From positions 100,032-164,031 of the forward strand of contig NZ_JACARC010000034.1 in NCBI RefSeq assembly GCF_013386825.1: a stretch of DNA of 64,000 nt. Reading direction: 5' to 3'. Of this stretch, positions 33,765 to 43,321 are shown in pieces (the stretch's first letter is position 1; each line of letters starts with the position of its first letter). The notes beneath the pieces are model-generated. The model searched no databases and was not told the DNA's origin. It saw nothing but the letters and a program-made list of their open reading frames with translations. This stretch comes from Pseudomonas sp. IPO3778. Its GTDB lineage: Bacteria > Pseudomonadota > Gammaproteobacteria > Pseudomonadales > Pseudomonadaceae. The translations under genes and the position numbers were made by a program.

Positions 33765-34201
33765 TGGCCTTGCGTCTGATCCTCGGTTTTGACTACGGCA
33801 CCAAACAGATTGGCGTCGCTGTCGGCCAGGTCATCACCGGCCAGGCCCGCGAGCTGTGCACCCTGAAAGCCCAGAACGGCGTGCCGGACTGGAACCAGGT
33901 CGAAGCACTGATCAAGGAATGGAAGCCCGACGCCGTCGTGGTCGGCCTGCCCTTGAACATGGACGGCACCCCGAGCGAGATGTGCCTGCGGGCCGAAAAA
34001 TTCGCCCGCCGCCTGAATGGCCGCTACAACCTGCCCTTCTATACCCACGACGAACGCCTGACCACCTTTGAGGCCAAGGGCGAGCGCCGCGACCGTGGCG
34101 GACAGAAAGGCAGTTACCGCGACAACCCGGTGGATGCCATCGCCGCGGCCTTGCTGTTGCAGGGCTGGCTGGATGAAAACACCGCTTTATTTGAATCCTG
34201 A
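33764..34201 (+). CDS. ruvX: Holliday junction resolvase-like RuvX/YqgF
   Basis: A 145-aa RNase H-fold nuclease. LILGFDYGTKQIGVAVG carries the first catalytic Asp, VVVGLPLNMDGTPSEM the second motif and HDERLTTFEA the third; PVDAIAAALLLQ closes the site. YqgF is involved in pre-16S rRNA 5' processing. ATG shares its A with the algH TGA. Confidence 0.94.
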   Translation: MALRLILGFDYGTKQIGVAVGQVITGQARELCTLKAQNGVPDWNQVEALIKEWKPDAVVVGLPLNMDGTPSEMCLRAEKFARRLNGRYNLPFYTHDERLTTFEAKGERRDRGGQKGSYRDNPVDAIAAALLLQGWLDENTALFES

Positions 34202-34203
34202 CT

Positions 34204-34221
34204 GACGCGGCTTGCCGCGTC
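34204..34221 (+). terminator. 7-bp GC hairpin between ruvX and pyrR
   Basis: GACGCGG-CTTG-CCGCGTC followed by TTCTTACG. It lies 3 bp after the ruvX stop and 53 bp before pyrR. The weak T tract makes it a partial terminator or a pyr leader element. Confidence 0.4.
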
Positions 34222-34273
34222 TTCTTACGTTTGAGCCCGGACCTTGCCTGCGCGAGGCCTAGAAGGAGCACCC

Positions 34274-34780
34274 ATGAGCCTGCCCAATCCCGCCGACCTG
34301 ATCAGCCAGATGGCGATCCGCCTCAAGGCGCACCTGGAACACCGTGCCATCAGCGAGCCGCGTTTTATCGGCATTCGCACCGGTGGCGTGTGGGTGGCCC
34401 AGGCGCTGCTGGAAGAACTGGGCAGTGACTCGCCCCTGGGCACCCTGGACGTGTCTTTCTACCGCGACGACTTCAGCCAGAACGGCCTGCACCCCCAAGT
34501 GCGCCCTTCGGCGCTGCCGTTCGAGATCGAAGGCCAGCACCTGGTGCTGATCGATGACGTACTGATGAGCGGTCGCACGATTCGCGCCGCCATGAACGAA
34601 CTGTTCGACTACGGCCGCCCGGCCAGCGTGACCCTGGTCTGCCTGCTCGACCTGGACGCCGGCGAATTGCCGATCAGCCCGGACGTGGTCGGCGCCACGC
34701 TGTCCCTTGAAGCCCATCAGCGGGTAAAATTGTCCGGTCCCACGCCGCTCGAACTCGAACTGCAAGACCTTGCCCTTTAA
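34274..34780 (+). CDS. pyrR: bifunctional pyr regulator / uracil phosphoribosyltransferase PyrR
   Basis: A 168-aa PRTase-fold protein. The PRPP loop [20 protein letters not shown] (about residues 92-111) is complete. [13 protein letters not shown] is the second family motif. In Pseudomonas PyrR regulates pyrimidine synthesis genes. AGAAGGAGC precedes the ATG. First gene of pyrR-pyrB-pyrC'. Confidence 0.95.
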   Translation: MSLPNPADLISQMAIRLKAHLEHRAISEPRFIGIRTGGVWVAQALLEELGSDSPLGTLDVSFYRDDFSQNGLHPQVRPSALPFEIEGQHLVLIDDVLMSGRTIRAAMNELFDYGRPASVTLVCLLDLDAGELPISPDVVGATLSLEAHQRVKLSGPTPLELELQDLAL

Positions 34781-34804
34781 ACCGCCTTGTAAAGAGTCCC
34801 CGCG

Positions 34805-35809
34805 ATGACGCCTCTAGATGCCAAGCGCCCGCTGCAGCTCAATGCTCAGGGCCAGCTGCAACACTTCCTGTCCCTCGACGGCTTGCCCCGCGAACTGCTC
34901 ACCGAAATCCTCGACACGGCCGACTCGTTCCTCGAAGTCGGCGGCCGGGCGGTGAAAAAAGTCCCGCTGTTGCGCGGCAAGACCATCTGCAACGTGTTCT
35001 TCGAGAACTCGACCCGCACCCGCACCACCTTTGAGCTGGCTGCCCAGCGGCTGTCGGCTGACGTGATCACCCTGAACGTGTCCACTTCGTCGGCGAGCAA
35101 GGGCGAAACCCTGCTCGACACCCTGCGCAACCTGGAAGCGATGGCCGCCGACATGTTCGTGGTGCGTCACGGCGACTCCGGCGCCGCGCACTTCATCGCC
35201 GAGCACGTGTGCCCGAACGTGGCAATCATCAACGGCGGCGACGGCCGCCACGCCCACCCGACCCAAGGCATGCTCGACATGCTCACCATCCGTCGGCACA
35301 AAGGCAGCTTTGAAAACCTCTCGGTGGCCATCGTCGGCGACATCCTGCACTCGCGGGTAGCGCGCTCGAACATGCTGGCCCTCAAAGCCCTGGGTTGCCC
35401 GGACATCCGCGTGATCGCGCCCAAAACCCTGCTGCCGATCGGCATCGAGCAATACGGCGTGAAGGTCTACACCAACATGGCCGAAGGCCTGAAGGATGTG
35501 GACGTGGTGATCATGCTGCGCCTGCAACGCGAGCGCATGGCCGGCGGCCTGCTGCCGAGCGAAGGCGAGTTCTACCGCCTGTTCGGCCTGACCACCGCCC
35601 GCCTGGCCGGTGCCAAGCCGGATGCCATCGTGATGCACCCGGGCCCGATCAACCGTGGCGTGGAGATTGAGTCGGCGGTGGCCGACGGCCCGCAGTCGGT
35701 GATTCTCAACCAGGTGACCTACGGCATCGCCGTGCGCATGGCGGTGTTGTCCATGGCCATGAGCGGGCAAACCGCACAACGTCAATTCGAGCAGGAGAAC
35801 GCCCAGTGA
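34805..35809 (+). CDS. pyrB: aspartate carbamoyltransferase catalytic subunit
   Basis: A 334-aa enzyme forming carbamoyl-aspartate. The carbamoyl-phosphate motif [17 protein letters not shown] and the Asp-binding [11 protein letters not shown] are present. In Pseudomonas it forms a dodecamer with the inactive dihydroorotase encoded next, whose GTG overlaps its TGA by four bases. Confidence 0.96.
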   Translation: MTPLDAKRPLQLNAQGQLQHFLSLDGLPRELLTEILDTADSFLEVGGRAVKKVPLLRGKTICNVFFENSTRTRTTFELAAQRLSADVITLNVSTSSASKGETLLDTLRNLEAMAADMFVVRHGDSGAAHFIAEHVCPNVAIINGGDGRHAHPTQGMLDMLTIRRHKGSFENLSVAIVGDILHSRVARSNMLALKALGCPDIRVIAPKTLLPIGIEQYGVKVYTNMAEGLKDVDVVIMLRLQRERMAGGLLPSEGEFYRLFGLTTARLAGAKPDAIVMHPGPINRGVEIESAVADGPQSVILNQVTYGIAVRMAVLSMAMSGQTAQRQFEQENAQ

Positions 35810-37077
35810 AGCTCAGCATTCTCGGCGCCCGAGTCATCGATCCGGCCAGCGGCCTGGATCAAGTTACCGATCTGCACCTGGAAGCCGGCAAGATCATTGC
35901 CATTGGCGCCGCCCCCGCAGGCTTCAGCGCCAGCGAAACCATCGATGCCACCGGCCTGATCGCCGCGCCCGGGCTGGTGGACCTGAGTGTCGCCCTGCGC
36001 GAGCCGGGCTACAGCCGCAAAGGCAGCATCGCCAGCGAAACCCGCGCCGCCGCGGCCGGTGGCGTCACCAGCCTGTGCTGCCCGCCCCACACCAAGCCGG
36101 TGCTGGACACTTCGGCGGTGACCGAACTGATCCTCGACCGTGCCCGCGAAGCCGGCAACTGCAAAGTGTTCCCCATCGGCGCCCTGAGCAAAGGCCTGGA
36201 CGGCGAACAACTTGCCGAGCTGATCGCCTTGCGCGACGCCGGCTGCGTGGCCTTTGGCAACGGTCTGGAGAGCTTTCGCAGCACCCGCACCCTGTGCCGT
36301 GCGCTGGAATACGCCGCGACCTTCGACCTGACGGTGATTTTCCACTCTCAGGACCGTGACCTGGCCGAAGGCGGCCTGGCCCACGAAGGCGCCACCGCGA
36401 GCTTCCTCGGCCTGCCGGGCATTCCGGAAACCGCTGAAACCGTGGCCCTGGCCCGGGACCTGCTGTTGGTGGAGCAAAGCGGCGTACGCGCGCACTTCAG
36501 CCAGTTGACCAGCGCTCGCGGCGTGGCCCTGATCGCTCAGGCGCAAGCCCGGGGTTTGCCGGTGACGGCGGATGTGGCGCTGTATCAGCTGATTTTGACG
36601 GATGAGGCGTTGATCGACTTCTCCAGCCTGTATCACGTGCAGCCGCCCCTGCGTACCCGCGCTGACCGTGACGGTTTGCGCGCGGCGGTGAAGTCCGGGG
36701 TGGTTTCGGCGATTTCCAGCCATCACCAGCCTCACGAGCGGGATGCCAAGCTGGCACCGTTCGGCGCGACAGAGCCGGGCATCAGCAGTGTGGAACTGTT
36801 GCTGCCGCTGGCAATGACATTGGTGGAGGATGGCTTGCTGGACCTGCCGACGCTGCTGGCGCGCCTCAGTGCGGGCCCTGCCGAGGCGCTGCGCCTGCCG
36901 GCGGGCAAGTTGGCGGTGGGTTCGGCGGCAGACCTGGTGCTGTTTGACCCGGCCAGCTCCACGATTGCCGGGGAACACTGGCTGTCCAAGGGCGAAAACT
37001 GCCCGTTCATCGGCCATAGCCTGCCGGCGACTGTGCGGTACACGCTGGTGGATGGGCGGATCAGCTACCAGGCGTGA
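35806..37077 (+). CDS. pyrC': dihydroorotase-like structural subunit PyrC'
   Basis: A 423-aa amidohydrolase-fold protein required to assemble the Pseudomonas ATCase. The active-site HxH that should sit before LREPG is replaced: the sequence is [16 protein letters not shown], with Ser and Ala for both His, so it cannot bind the catalytic zinc pair. Later parts ([22 protein letters not shown]) are conserved. Start is GTG, overlapping pyrB as GTGA. Confidence 0.93.
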   Translation: MKLSILGARVIDPASGLDQVTDLHLEAGKIIAIGAAPAGFSASETIDATGLIAAPGLVDLSVALREPGYSRKGSIASETRAAAAGGVTSLCCPPHTKPVLDTSAVTELILDRAREAGNCKVFPIGALSKGLDGEQLAELIALRDAGCVAFGNGLESFRSTRTLCRALEYAATFDLTVIFHSQDRDLAEGGLAHEGATASFLGLPGIPETAETVALARDLLLVEQSGVRAHFSQLTSARGVALIAQAQARGLPVTADVALYQLILTDEALIDFSSLYHVQPPLRTRADRDGLRAAVKSGVVSAISSHHQPHERDAKLAPFGATEPGISSVELLLPLAMTLVEDGLLDLPTLLARLSAGPAEALRLPAGKLAVGSAADLVLFDPASSTIAGEHWLSKGENCPFIGHSLPATVRYTLVDGRISYQA

Positions 37078-37109
37078 CCCCTCGCACCTCTAATGTGGGC
37101 ACGGTCAAA

Positions 37110-37196
37110 TGTGGGAGCTGGCTTGCCTGCGATAGCATCACCTCGGTACATCAGATACACCGAGGTGCCCGCATCGCAGGCAAGCCAGCTCCCACA
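37110..37196. repeat. REPIN (class TGTGGGAGCTGGCTTGCC)
   Basis: Inverted arms around a GCATCACCTCGGTACATCAG-type centre, between convergent pyrC' and the TM2 gene. Confidence 0.92.
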
Positions 37197-37210
37197 TTGG
37201 TTCAGAGTGC

Positions 37211-37639
37211 TTAACGAGCGCCGTTGCGCTCGGCATTACGGATCGAAATCTGCGTATTCAACGTCCAGAAGTCATACAGCACACCAATCAGAAACAAGCC
37301 CCCAGTCAGCAGGTAAATGATCCCGCTGATCCATTTGCCCTGGTACATGCGGTGCAACCCGAACACACCCAGGAACGCCAACAGGATCCACGCCACGTTG
37401 TATTCAATCGGCCCGGCGGTAAATCGCAGGTCCGCTTCCCGGTCCATCGCCGGAATCAGGAACAAGTCGATCAGCCAGCCAATCCCCAGCAACCCGAAGG
37501 TGAAGAACCAGATCGTCCCGGTCACCGGTTTGCCGTAATAAAAGCGGTGAGCACCGGTAAAACCGAAAATCCAGAGCAGGTAACCGATCACCTTGCTGTG
37601 GGTGTCTTGTTGCGAAACATCCTGTCGATAGGTGTTCAT
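37211..37639 (-). CDS. tandem TM2-domain membrane protein
   Basis: A 142-aa protein containing two TM2 units: LWIFGFTGAHRFYYGKPVTGTIWFFTFG (residues 20-65) and LAFLGVFGLHRMYQGKWISGIIYLLTGG (residues 90-130). Each has two helices joined by the G-x-H-R-x-Y-x-G-K turn. Function in bacteria is unknown. The sequence stands alone on its strand. Confidence 0.85.
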   Translation of the reverse strand: MNTYRQDVSQQDTHSKVIGYLLWIFGFTGAHRFYYGKPVTGTIWFFTFGLLGIGWLIDLFLIPAMDREADLRFTAGPIEYNVAWILLAFLGVFGLHRMYQGKWISGIIYLLTGGLFLIGVLYDFWTLNTQISIRNAERNGAR

Positions 37640-37889
37640 GGAGTACCCCTTTTGCCTCGATAGATAAATATTTCTGGTTTCTTTGTGACTTTTTTACGAG
37701 CGCCCGACGTGTGGCAAATGGTATCTTCGCTTCCCTCAAAGCCTTATACCGCCTGAGTTGTGTAGGACAATCGCGGCAATTCGTCACGGTTTTCCTGAAT
37801 TTGACCCCAGGGTTCAGTCGACAAACGGCCTGAGAAAGACACGAAAAGCTGTTATAAAGTTGCGCGCAAACCAAAAAGAGCCTTGCCTA

Positions 37890-38525
37890 ATGCGACCATT
37901 TTTCAAGACATGGCTAACCATTTGCCTATTAATGCCACTGGCCGCCCACGCCACCAATCGTGAGCAACGACTTCCCAGCGTCAACGGTTTCACCCCTAAA
38001 GTTCACGCCACCACCAGCTCCGCCAAATCGGTAAAGCTGACCGTCAAGCGCCCGACTCAACTGAGCAAGGCCCACGGTAAAACAGCTCCAGGGCTGATGG
38101 CCGTCAACACCAAGCAAAGCAGCAATGTCCTCAGCCGCGCCGTCAACGTGCTCGGTACACCTTATCGTTGGGGCGGCAGCAGCCCAAGTAAAGGGTTCGA
38201 CTGCAGCGGTTTGGTGAAATATGCGTTTAACGACGTAAAAGCCGTGGATTTGCCGCGCACCTCCAACGCCATGGCTGCTGGCCACGGCATGAAAGTTGAG
38301 CGCAAGGATTTGAAACCGGGTGACCTGCTGTTCTTCAAACTGAAGAGCCGCCAGGTGAACCACGTTGCCATCTACCTGGGCAACGACCGCTTTATCCACG
38401 CACCGCGTCGTGGCAAGTCCGTGAGCATCGATACGCTGAAGAAGCCGTTCTGGGACAAGAACTACGCGATTGCCAAGCGTGTTCTGCCTAAAGAACAAAA
38501 CAACCTGCGGATTGTGCAGCGCTGA
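37890..38525 (+). CDS. NlpC/P60 (C40) peptidoglycan endopeptidase
   Basis: A 211-aa exported hydrolase. Signal peptide MRPFFKTWLTICLLMPLAAHA. The C-terminal NlpC/P60 domain has Cys105 in GFDCSGLVKY, His158 in VNHVAIYLG and His170 in FIHAPRRG as catalytic triad. It should cleave peptide stems of the wall in the periplasm. The start at 37890 gives an intact signal peptide; the upstream open frame is not coding. Confidence 0.9.
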   Translation: MRPFFKTWLTICLLMPLAAHATNREQRLPSVNGFTPKVHATTSSAKSVKLTVKRPTQLSKAHGKTAPGLMAVNTKQSSNVLSRAVNVLGTPYRWGGSSPSKGFDCSGLVKYAFNDVKAVDLPRTSNAMAAGHGMKVERKDLKPGDLLFFKLKSRQVNHVAIYLGNDRFIHAPRRGKSVSIDTLKKPFWDKNYAIAKRVLPKEQNNLRIVQR

Positions 38526-38536
38526 TCTGAGGCTGA

Positions 38537-38658
38537 TGTGGGAGCTGGCTTGCTGTGGTGAGCGGGCTTGTGTGGGAACTGGCTTGCCTGCGATAGCATC
38601 ACCGCGGTGTGACTGATACACCGGGGTGCCTGCATCGCGGGCAAGCCCGGCTCCCGCA
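38537..38658. repeat. nested/compound REP elements
   Basis: A partial arm GTGGGAGCTGGCTTGCTGTGG (38538 on) is followed by a full REPIN from 38571 (TGTGGGAACTGGCTTGCC ... GGCAAGCCCGGCTCCCGCA). It lies between convergent NlpC and pilT. Confidence 0.85.
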
Positions 38659-38698
38659 TAAGCCAGGCCTGCATTAAATGTTCATCGTCCAAGCGATC

Positions 38699-39733
38699 TC
38701 AAATATCCCCAGGCACCCTCGCCTTCTCCCGGGCATGCTCCCGGCTGATCAGCCCCTGGCTGACCAATTCCTTCAAGCTCATGTCCAACGTCTTCATCCC
38801 CAGCGCCCCGCCGGTCTGGATCGCCGAGTACATCTGCGCCACTTTGTCTTCGCGGATCAGGTTACGGATCGCCGGTGTGCCCAACATGATTTCGTGAGCC
38901 GCCACCCGCCCGCCGCCGATCTTCTTCACCAGCACTTGGGACACCACCGCCTGCAAGGACTCCGAGAGCATCGAGCGGACCATGGCCTTTTCCCCGGCCG
39001 GAAACACATCCACCACCCGGTCCACGGTTTTTGCCGCTGAGGTGGTGTGCAACGTGCCGAACACCAGATGCCCGGTTTCCGCCGCTGTCAGCGCCAGGCG
39101 GATGGTTTCCAGGTCTCGCAATTCCCCCACCAGAATCACATCCGGGTCCTCCCGCAACGCCGAACGCAGCGCGGCCGAGAAACTGTGGGTGTCGCGATGC
39201 ACCTGCCGCTGGTTGATCAGGGCGCTTTTCGGGTGATGGATGAACTCGATCGGGTCTTCAAGGGTGAGGATGTGCTGGCGGCGATGGGTGTTGAGGTAAT
39301 CAATCATCGCCGCCAACGTCGTGGACTTGCCGGAACCGGTCGGCCCGGTGACCAATACCAGCCCGCGGGGCATGTCCGAAATGCACCGGAACACCTCACC
39401 CAATCCCAGGCTTTCCAGGCTCTGCACCGTTGAAGGGATGGTCCGAAACACCGCGCCCATGCCCCGGTGCTGCTGGAACACATTCACCCGAAACCGCGCC
39501 ACGTCGGGCAACTCGAAGGCAAAATCCGTTTCAAGAGATGTTTCGAAATCCTTTTGCTGGTGATTGTTGAGTAAAGGGCTGAGTAGCTCCGCCACTTGCG
39601 CAGGCTCGAGCACCGGCCAGTCGAGGGGCCAGACTTCGCCATCGACTCGCAACATCGGCGCCAACCCGGCCGACAGATGCAGGTCTGAGGCCCGCAGGCG
39701 CACGCTGGCGGCCAGCAGTTCAGTGATATCCAT
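38699..39733 (-). CDS. pilT: twitching motility retraction ATPase PilT
   Basis: A 344-aa hexameric ATPase that retracts type IV pili. Walker A GPTGSGKSTTLAAM, the Asp box, Walker B VGELRDLETI and His box GHLVFGTLHTTSAAKT are all present, as is the PilT-specific AIRNLIRE. The start MDITELLAAS at 39733 matches PilT; the ATG four codons earlier is less likely. pilU, next to pilT in P. aeruginosa, is absent here. Divergent from yggS with 57 bp between. Confidence 0.95.
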   Translation of the reverse strand: MDITELLAASVRLRASDLHLSAGLAPMLRVDGEVWPLDWPVLEPAQVAELLSPLLNNHQQKDFETSLETDFAFELPDVARFRVNVFQQHRGMGAVFRTIPSTVQSLESLGLGEVFRCISDMPRGLVLVTGPTGSGKSTTLAAMIDYLNTHRRQHILTLEDPIEFIHHPKSALINQRQVHRDTHSFSAALRSALREDPDVILVGELRDLETIRLALTAAETGHLVFGTLHTTSAAKTVDRVVDVFPAGEKAMVRSMLSESLQAVVSQVLVKKIGGGRVAAHEIMLGTPAIRNLIREDKVAQMYSAIQTGGALGMKTLDMSLKELVSQGLISREHAREKARVPGDI

Positions 39734-39790
39734 AGGGCTTTCCATTTCCAGTAGAATGCCGCGGACTCCATATCCACGGGCGCAACTTGA

Positions 39791-40477
39791 ATGTCGACCA
39801 TAGCAGACAACATCGGCCTGGTTTCCGAGCGGATCCGTGCAGCAGCCCAGGCCGCGCAGCGCGACGCAGACAGCGTGCACCTGCTGGCCGTGAGCAAGAC
39901 CAAACCTGCAGACGCCGTGCGCGAAGCCTATGCCGCCGGGATGCGTGACTTTGGCGAGAACTATCTGCAGGAAGCCTTGGGCAAACAGGCCGAATTAACT
40001 GACCTGCCCTTGAGTTGGCACTTCATCGGCCCCATTCAATCGAACAAGACTCGTGCGATCGCCGAGAACTTCGCTTGGGTGCATTCCGTGGACCGCTTGA
40101 AAATTGCACAACGCCTGTCCGAGCAACGCCCGGCTGACCTGCCGCCGCTGAATATCTGCATCCAGGTCAACGTCAGTGGTGAAGCCAGCAAGTCCGGCTG
40201 TACACCCGCCGACCTGCCTGCCCTGGCCGACGCCATCAGCGCCCTGCCGCGCCTGAAGCTGCGTGGCTTGATGGCGATCCCCGAACCGACCGACGACCGT
40301 GCAGAGCAGGACGCAGCCTTCGCCACCGTGCGCGACCTGCAAGCGGGCCTGAACCTGCCGCTCGACACACTTTCCATGGGCATGAGCCATGACCTTGAGT
40401 CGGCCATCGCCCAAGGGGCCACCTGGGTGCGGATCGGTACCGCCCTGTTTGGTGCCCGCGACTACGGCCAGCCGTGA
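39791..40477 (+). CDS. YggS family PLP homeostasis protein
   Basis: A 228-aa PLP-binding protein of the PROSC family. The cofactor Lys lies in HLLAVSKTKPADAVREAYAAG; DFGENYLQEALGK and LSMGMSHDLESAIAQGATWVRIGTALFG are signatures. It keeps free PLP in balance and is not a known enzyme. First of the yggS-proC-yggT run. Confidence 0.94.
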   Translation: MSTIADNIGLVSERIRAAAQAAQRDADSVHLLAVSKTKPADAVREAYAAGMRDFGENYLQEALGKQAELTDLPLSWHFIGPIQSNKTRAIAENFAWVHSVDRLKIAQRLSEQRPADLPPLNICIQVNVSGEASKSGCTPADLPALADAISALPRLKLRGLMAIPEPTDDRAEQDAAFATVRDLQAGLNLPLDTLSMGMSHDLESAIAQGATWVRIGTALFGARDYGQP

Positions 40478-40510
40478 AATGGCTGACTTCCATCTGAGTA
40501 AGGACCTGTC

Positions 40511-41329
40511 ATGAGCAACACGCGTATTGCCTTTATCGGCGCCGGTAACATGGCGGCCAGCCTGATCGGCGGCCTGCGGGCCAAGGGCCTGGAAGCACAA
40601 CAGATTCGCGCCAGCGATCCGGGCGCCGACACCCGCGCCCGCGTCAGCGCCGAGCACGGCATCGAAACCTTCGCCGACAACGCACAAGCGATTGAAGGCG
40701 TTGATGTGGTGGTGCTGGCGGTCAAGCCACAAGCCATGAAAGCCGTGTGCGAAAGCCTGCGCCCGAGCCTCAAGCCCCACCAACTGGTGGTGTCCATCGC
40801 CGCCGGCATCACCTGCGCCAGCATGAACACCTGGCTCGGCGCCCAGCCCATCGTGCGCTGCATGCCCAACACCCCGGCGCTGCTGCGCAAGGGCGTGAGC
40901 GGTTTGTACGCCACAACAGAGGTGACCGCCGCCCAACGCGACCAGGCACAGGAGCTGTTGTCCGCCGTGGGTATCGCCCTGTGGCTGGAACATGAGCAGC
41001 AGCTGGATGCCGTGACCGCCGTGTCCGGCAGCGGCCCGGCCTACTTCTTCCTGCTGATCGAATCCATGACCGCCGCCGGCGTGAAACTGGGCTTGCCACA
41101 CGAAGTCGCTGAGCAACTGGCCGAGCAAACCGCCCTGGGCGCCGCACAAATGGCCGTGGCCAGTGATGTCGACGCCGCCGAGCTGCGCCGTCGCGTGACC
41201 TCGCCGGGCGGCACCACCCAAGCGGCAATCGAATCATTCCAGGCCGGGGGCTTTGAAGCCCTGGTGGAAAAAGCACTGGGTGCCGCAGCACATCGTTCGG
41301 CCGAAATGGCCGAGCAGCTGGGCAAATAG
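40511..41329 (+). CDS. proC: pyrroline-5-carboxylate reductase
   Basis: A 272-aa NADPH-dependent enzyme making proline. Rossmann IAFIGAGNMAASLIGGL at the N-terminus; VSGSGPAYFFLLIESM and RRRVTSPGGTTQAAIE form the active site. 33 bp after yggS. Confidence 0.96.
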   Translation: MSNTRIAFIGAGNMAASLIGGLRAKGLEAQQIRASDPGADTRARVSAEHGIETFADNAQAIEGVDVVVLAVKPQAMKAVCESLRPSLKPHQLVVSIAAGITCASMNTWLGAQPIVRCMPNTPALLRKGVSGLYATTEVTAAQRDQAQELLSAVGIALWLEHEQQLDAVTAVSGSGPAYFFLLIESMTAAGVKLGLPHEVAEQLAEQTALGAAQMAVASDVDAAELRRRVTSPGGTTQAAIESFQAGGFEALVEKALGAAAHRSAEMAEQLGK

Positions 41330-41353
41330 TCGTCCCCCACATAGGAATCAAAC

Positions 41354-41941
41354 ATGCTCGGAATCAATGACGCTGCCATTTTCATCATCCAGACGCTGGG
41401 CAGCCTGTACCTGCTGATCGTGCTGATGCGCTTTATCCTGCAACTGGTGCGGGCGAACTTCTACAACCCACTGTGCCAATTCGTGGTGAAGGCCACCCAA
41501 CCGCTGCTCAAGCCGCTGCGCCGGGTGATCCCGAGCCTGTTCGGCCTGGACATGTCCTCGCTGGTGCTGGCGCTGTTGCTGCAGATCCTGCTGTTCGCGG
41601 TCATCCTGCTGCTTAACGGCTACCAGGCCACCACGCTGCTGTTGCTGCCGTGGGCGCTGATCGGGATTTTCTCGCTGTTTTTGAAGATCATTTTCTGGTC
41701 GATGATCATCAGCGTGATCCTGTCCTGGGTCGCCCCGGGCAGCCGCAGCCCTGGCGCCGAGCTGGTAGCGCAGATCACTGAACCGGTGCTGGCGCCGTTC
41801 CGCCGCCTGATACCGAACCTGGGTGGCCTGGATATCTCGCCGATCTTTGCGTTTATTGCGATTCAGTTGCTGCAAAGCTGGGTGATTCCACGCCTGGCGT
41901 TCTATGCCTTCATGCCCAAAGAACTGTTCGGTCTTATCTGA
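41354..41941 (+). CDS. YggT family membrane protein
   Basis: A 195-aa inner-membrane protein with two YGGT repeats: LMRFILQLVRANFYNPLCQFVVKATQPLLKPLRRVIPSL and VILSWVAPGSRSPGAELVAQITEPVLAPFRRLIPNLGGLD. Function unknown; members relate to osmotic stress or ion movement. Part of the conserved yggS-proC-yggT cluster. Confidence 0.92.
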   Translation: MLGINDAAIFIIQTLGSLYLLIVLMRFILQLVRANFYNPLCQFVVKATQPLLKPLRRVIPSLFGLDMSSLVLALLLQILLFAVILLLNGYQATTLLLLPWALIGIFSLFLKIIFWSMIISVILSWVAPGSRSPGAELVAQITEPVLAPFRRLIPNLGGLDISPIFAFIAIQLLQSWVIPRLAFYAFMPKELFGLI

Positions 41942-41947
41942 CAACAA

Positions 41948-42078
41948 TGTGGCGAGGGAGCTTGCTCCCGCTGGGCTGCGCAGCAGCCCCAAAAAGGATG
42001 ACCCCGCTGCACCTGCACAATTGCGGCGGCCGGATTGGGAGCGCTCCGCGCGCCAACGGGAGCAAGCGCCCTCGCCAC
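41948..42078. repeat. inverted REP pair (class TGTGGCGAGGGAGCTTGCTCCCG)
   Basis: TGTGGCGAGGGAGCTTGC at the left and a degenerate complement GGGAGCAAGCGCCCTCGCCAC at the right, with GCTGGGCTGCGCAGCAGCCCC hairpin within. Same family as the element in the binding-protein signal peptide. Confidence 0.85.
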
Positions 42079-42171
42079 TAAAAGCCTTAAAAAAAACCTC
42101 TGCGGGCCTTTGCTTGCCGCTGGGTGCAGCGGTCTTTAGACTTACGCCTCATTTAAACGAGAGCAGGGTCG

Positions 42172-43311
42172 ATGCCAGCTGCCTTCCCCCCCGATTCTGT
42201 TGGACTGGTCGTGCCCCAAGTGGCGCACTTCAGCGAACCGCTGGCCCTCGCCTGCGGCCGTTCGCTGCCCGCCTACGACCTGATCTATGAAACCTACGGC
42301 CAACTGAACGCCACCGGCAGCAATGCCGTGCTGATCTGCCACGCCCTGTCCGGTCATCACCATGCTGCGGGTTTCCACAGCGTGGATGAGCGCAAGCCCG
42401 GCTGGTGGGACAGTTGCATCGGCCCCGGCAAGCCCATCGACACCAACAAGTTCTTTGTGGTCAGCCTGAACAACCTCGGCGGCTGCAACGGCTCCACCGG
42501 CCCCAGCAGCCTCAACCCTGACACCGGCAAGCCGTTTGGTGCCGACTTCCCGGTCTTGACCGTGGAAGACTGGGTGCACAGCCAGGCCCACCTGGCCGAC
42601 ACCCTGGGCATCGCCCAATGGGCCGCCGTGATTGGCGGCAGCCTGGGCGGCATGCAGGCCCTGCAATGGACCATCACCTACCCGGACCGGGTGCGCCATT
42701 GCCTGGCCATCGCCTCGGCCCCCAAGTTGTCGGCGCAGAACATCGCCTTCAACGAAGTGGCGCGCCAGGCGATCCTCACCGACCCCGAGTTCCACGGCGG
42801 TTCGTTCCAGGAAGCCGGCGTGATCCCCAAGCGCGGGCTGATGCTGGCGCGAATGGTCGGGCACATCACCTACCTGTCGGATGACTCCATGGGCGAGAAA
42901 TTCGGCCGCGGGCTCAAGAGCGAGAAGCTCAACTACGACTTCCACAGTGTCGAGTTCCAGGTCGAAAGCTACCTGCGCTATCAGGGCGAGGAGTTTTCCG
43001 GGCGTTTCGACGCCAACACCTACCTGCTGATGACCAAGGCCCTGGACTACTTCGACCCGGCGGCGAACTTCGACGATGACCTGGCAAAAACCTTCGAAAA
43101 CGCCACGTCCAAGTTCTGCGTGATGTCGTTCACCACCGACTGGCGCTTCTCGCCAGCCCGCTCGCGGGAACTGGTGGATGCGCTGATGGCCGCCAAGAAA
43201 GACGTCTGCTACCTGGAGATCGATGCACCGCAAGGCCACGACGCCTTCCTGATCCCGATCCCGCGCTACCTGCAGGCCTTCAGCAACTACATGAACCGAA
43301 TTGCACTGTGA
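42172..43311 (+). CDS. metXS: homoserine O-acyltransferase (succinyltransferase type) MetX
   Basis: A 379-aa alpha/beta-hydrolase-fold enzyme for methionine synthesis. Nucleophile Ser lies in [23 protein letters not shown] and the final GHDAFLIPI hold the His-Asp partners. In Pseudomonas MetX homologues use succinyl-CoA, so metXS is the likely symbol. Followed by metW 10 bp later, a fixed pair in this genus. Confidence 0.94.
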   Translation: MPAAFPPDSVGLVVPQVAHFSEPLALACGRSLPAYDLIYETYGQLNATGSNAVLICHALSGHHHAAGFHSVDERKPGWWDSCIGPGKPIDTNKFFVVSLNNLGGCNGSTGPSSLNPDTGKPFGADFPVLTVEDWVHSQAHLADTLGIAQWAAVIGGSLGGMQALQWTITYPDRVRHCLAIASAPKLSAQNIAFNEVARQAILTDPEFHGGSFQEAGVIPKRGLMLARMVGHITYLSDDSMGEKFGRGLKSEKLNYDFHSVEFQVESYLRYQGEEFSGRFDANTYLLMTKALDYFDPAANFDDDLAKTFENATSKFCVMSFTTDWRFSPARSRELVDALMAAKKDVCYLEIDAPQGHDAFLIPIPRYLQAFSNYMNRIAL

Positions 43312-43321
43312 GAAGAACGCC

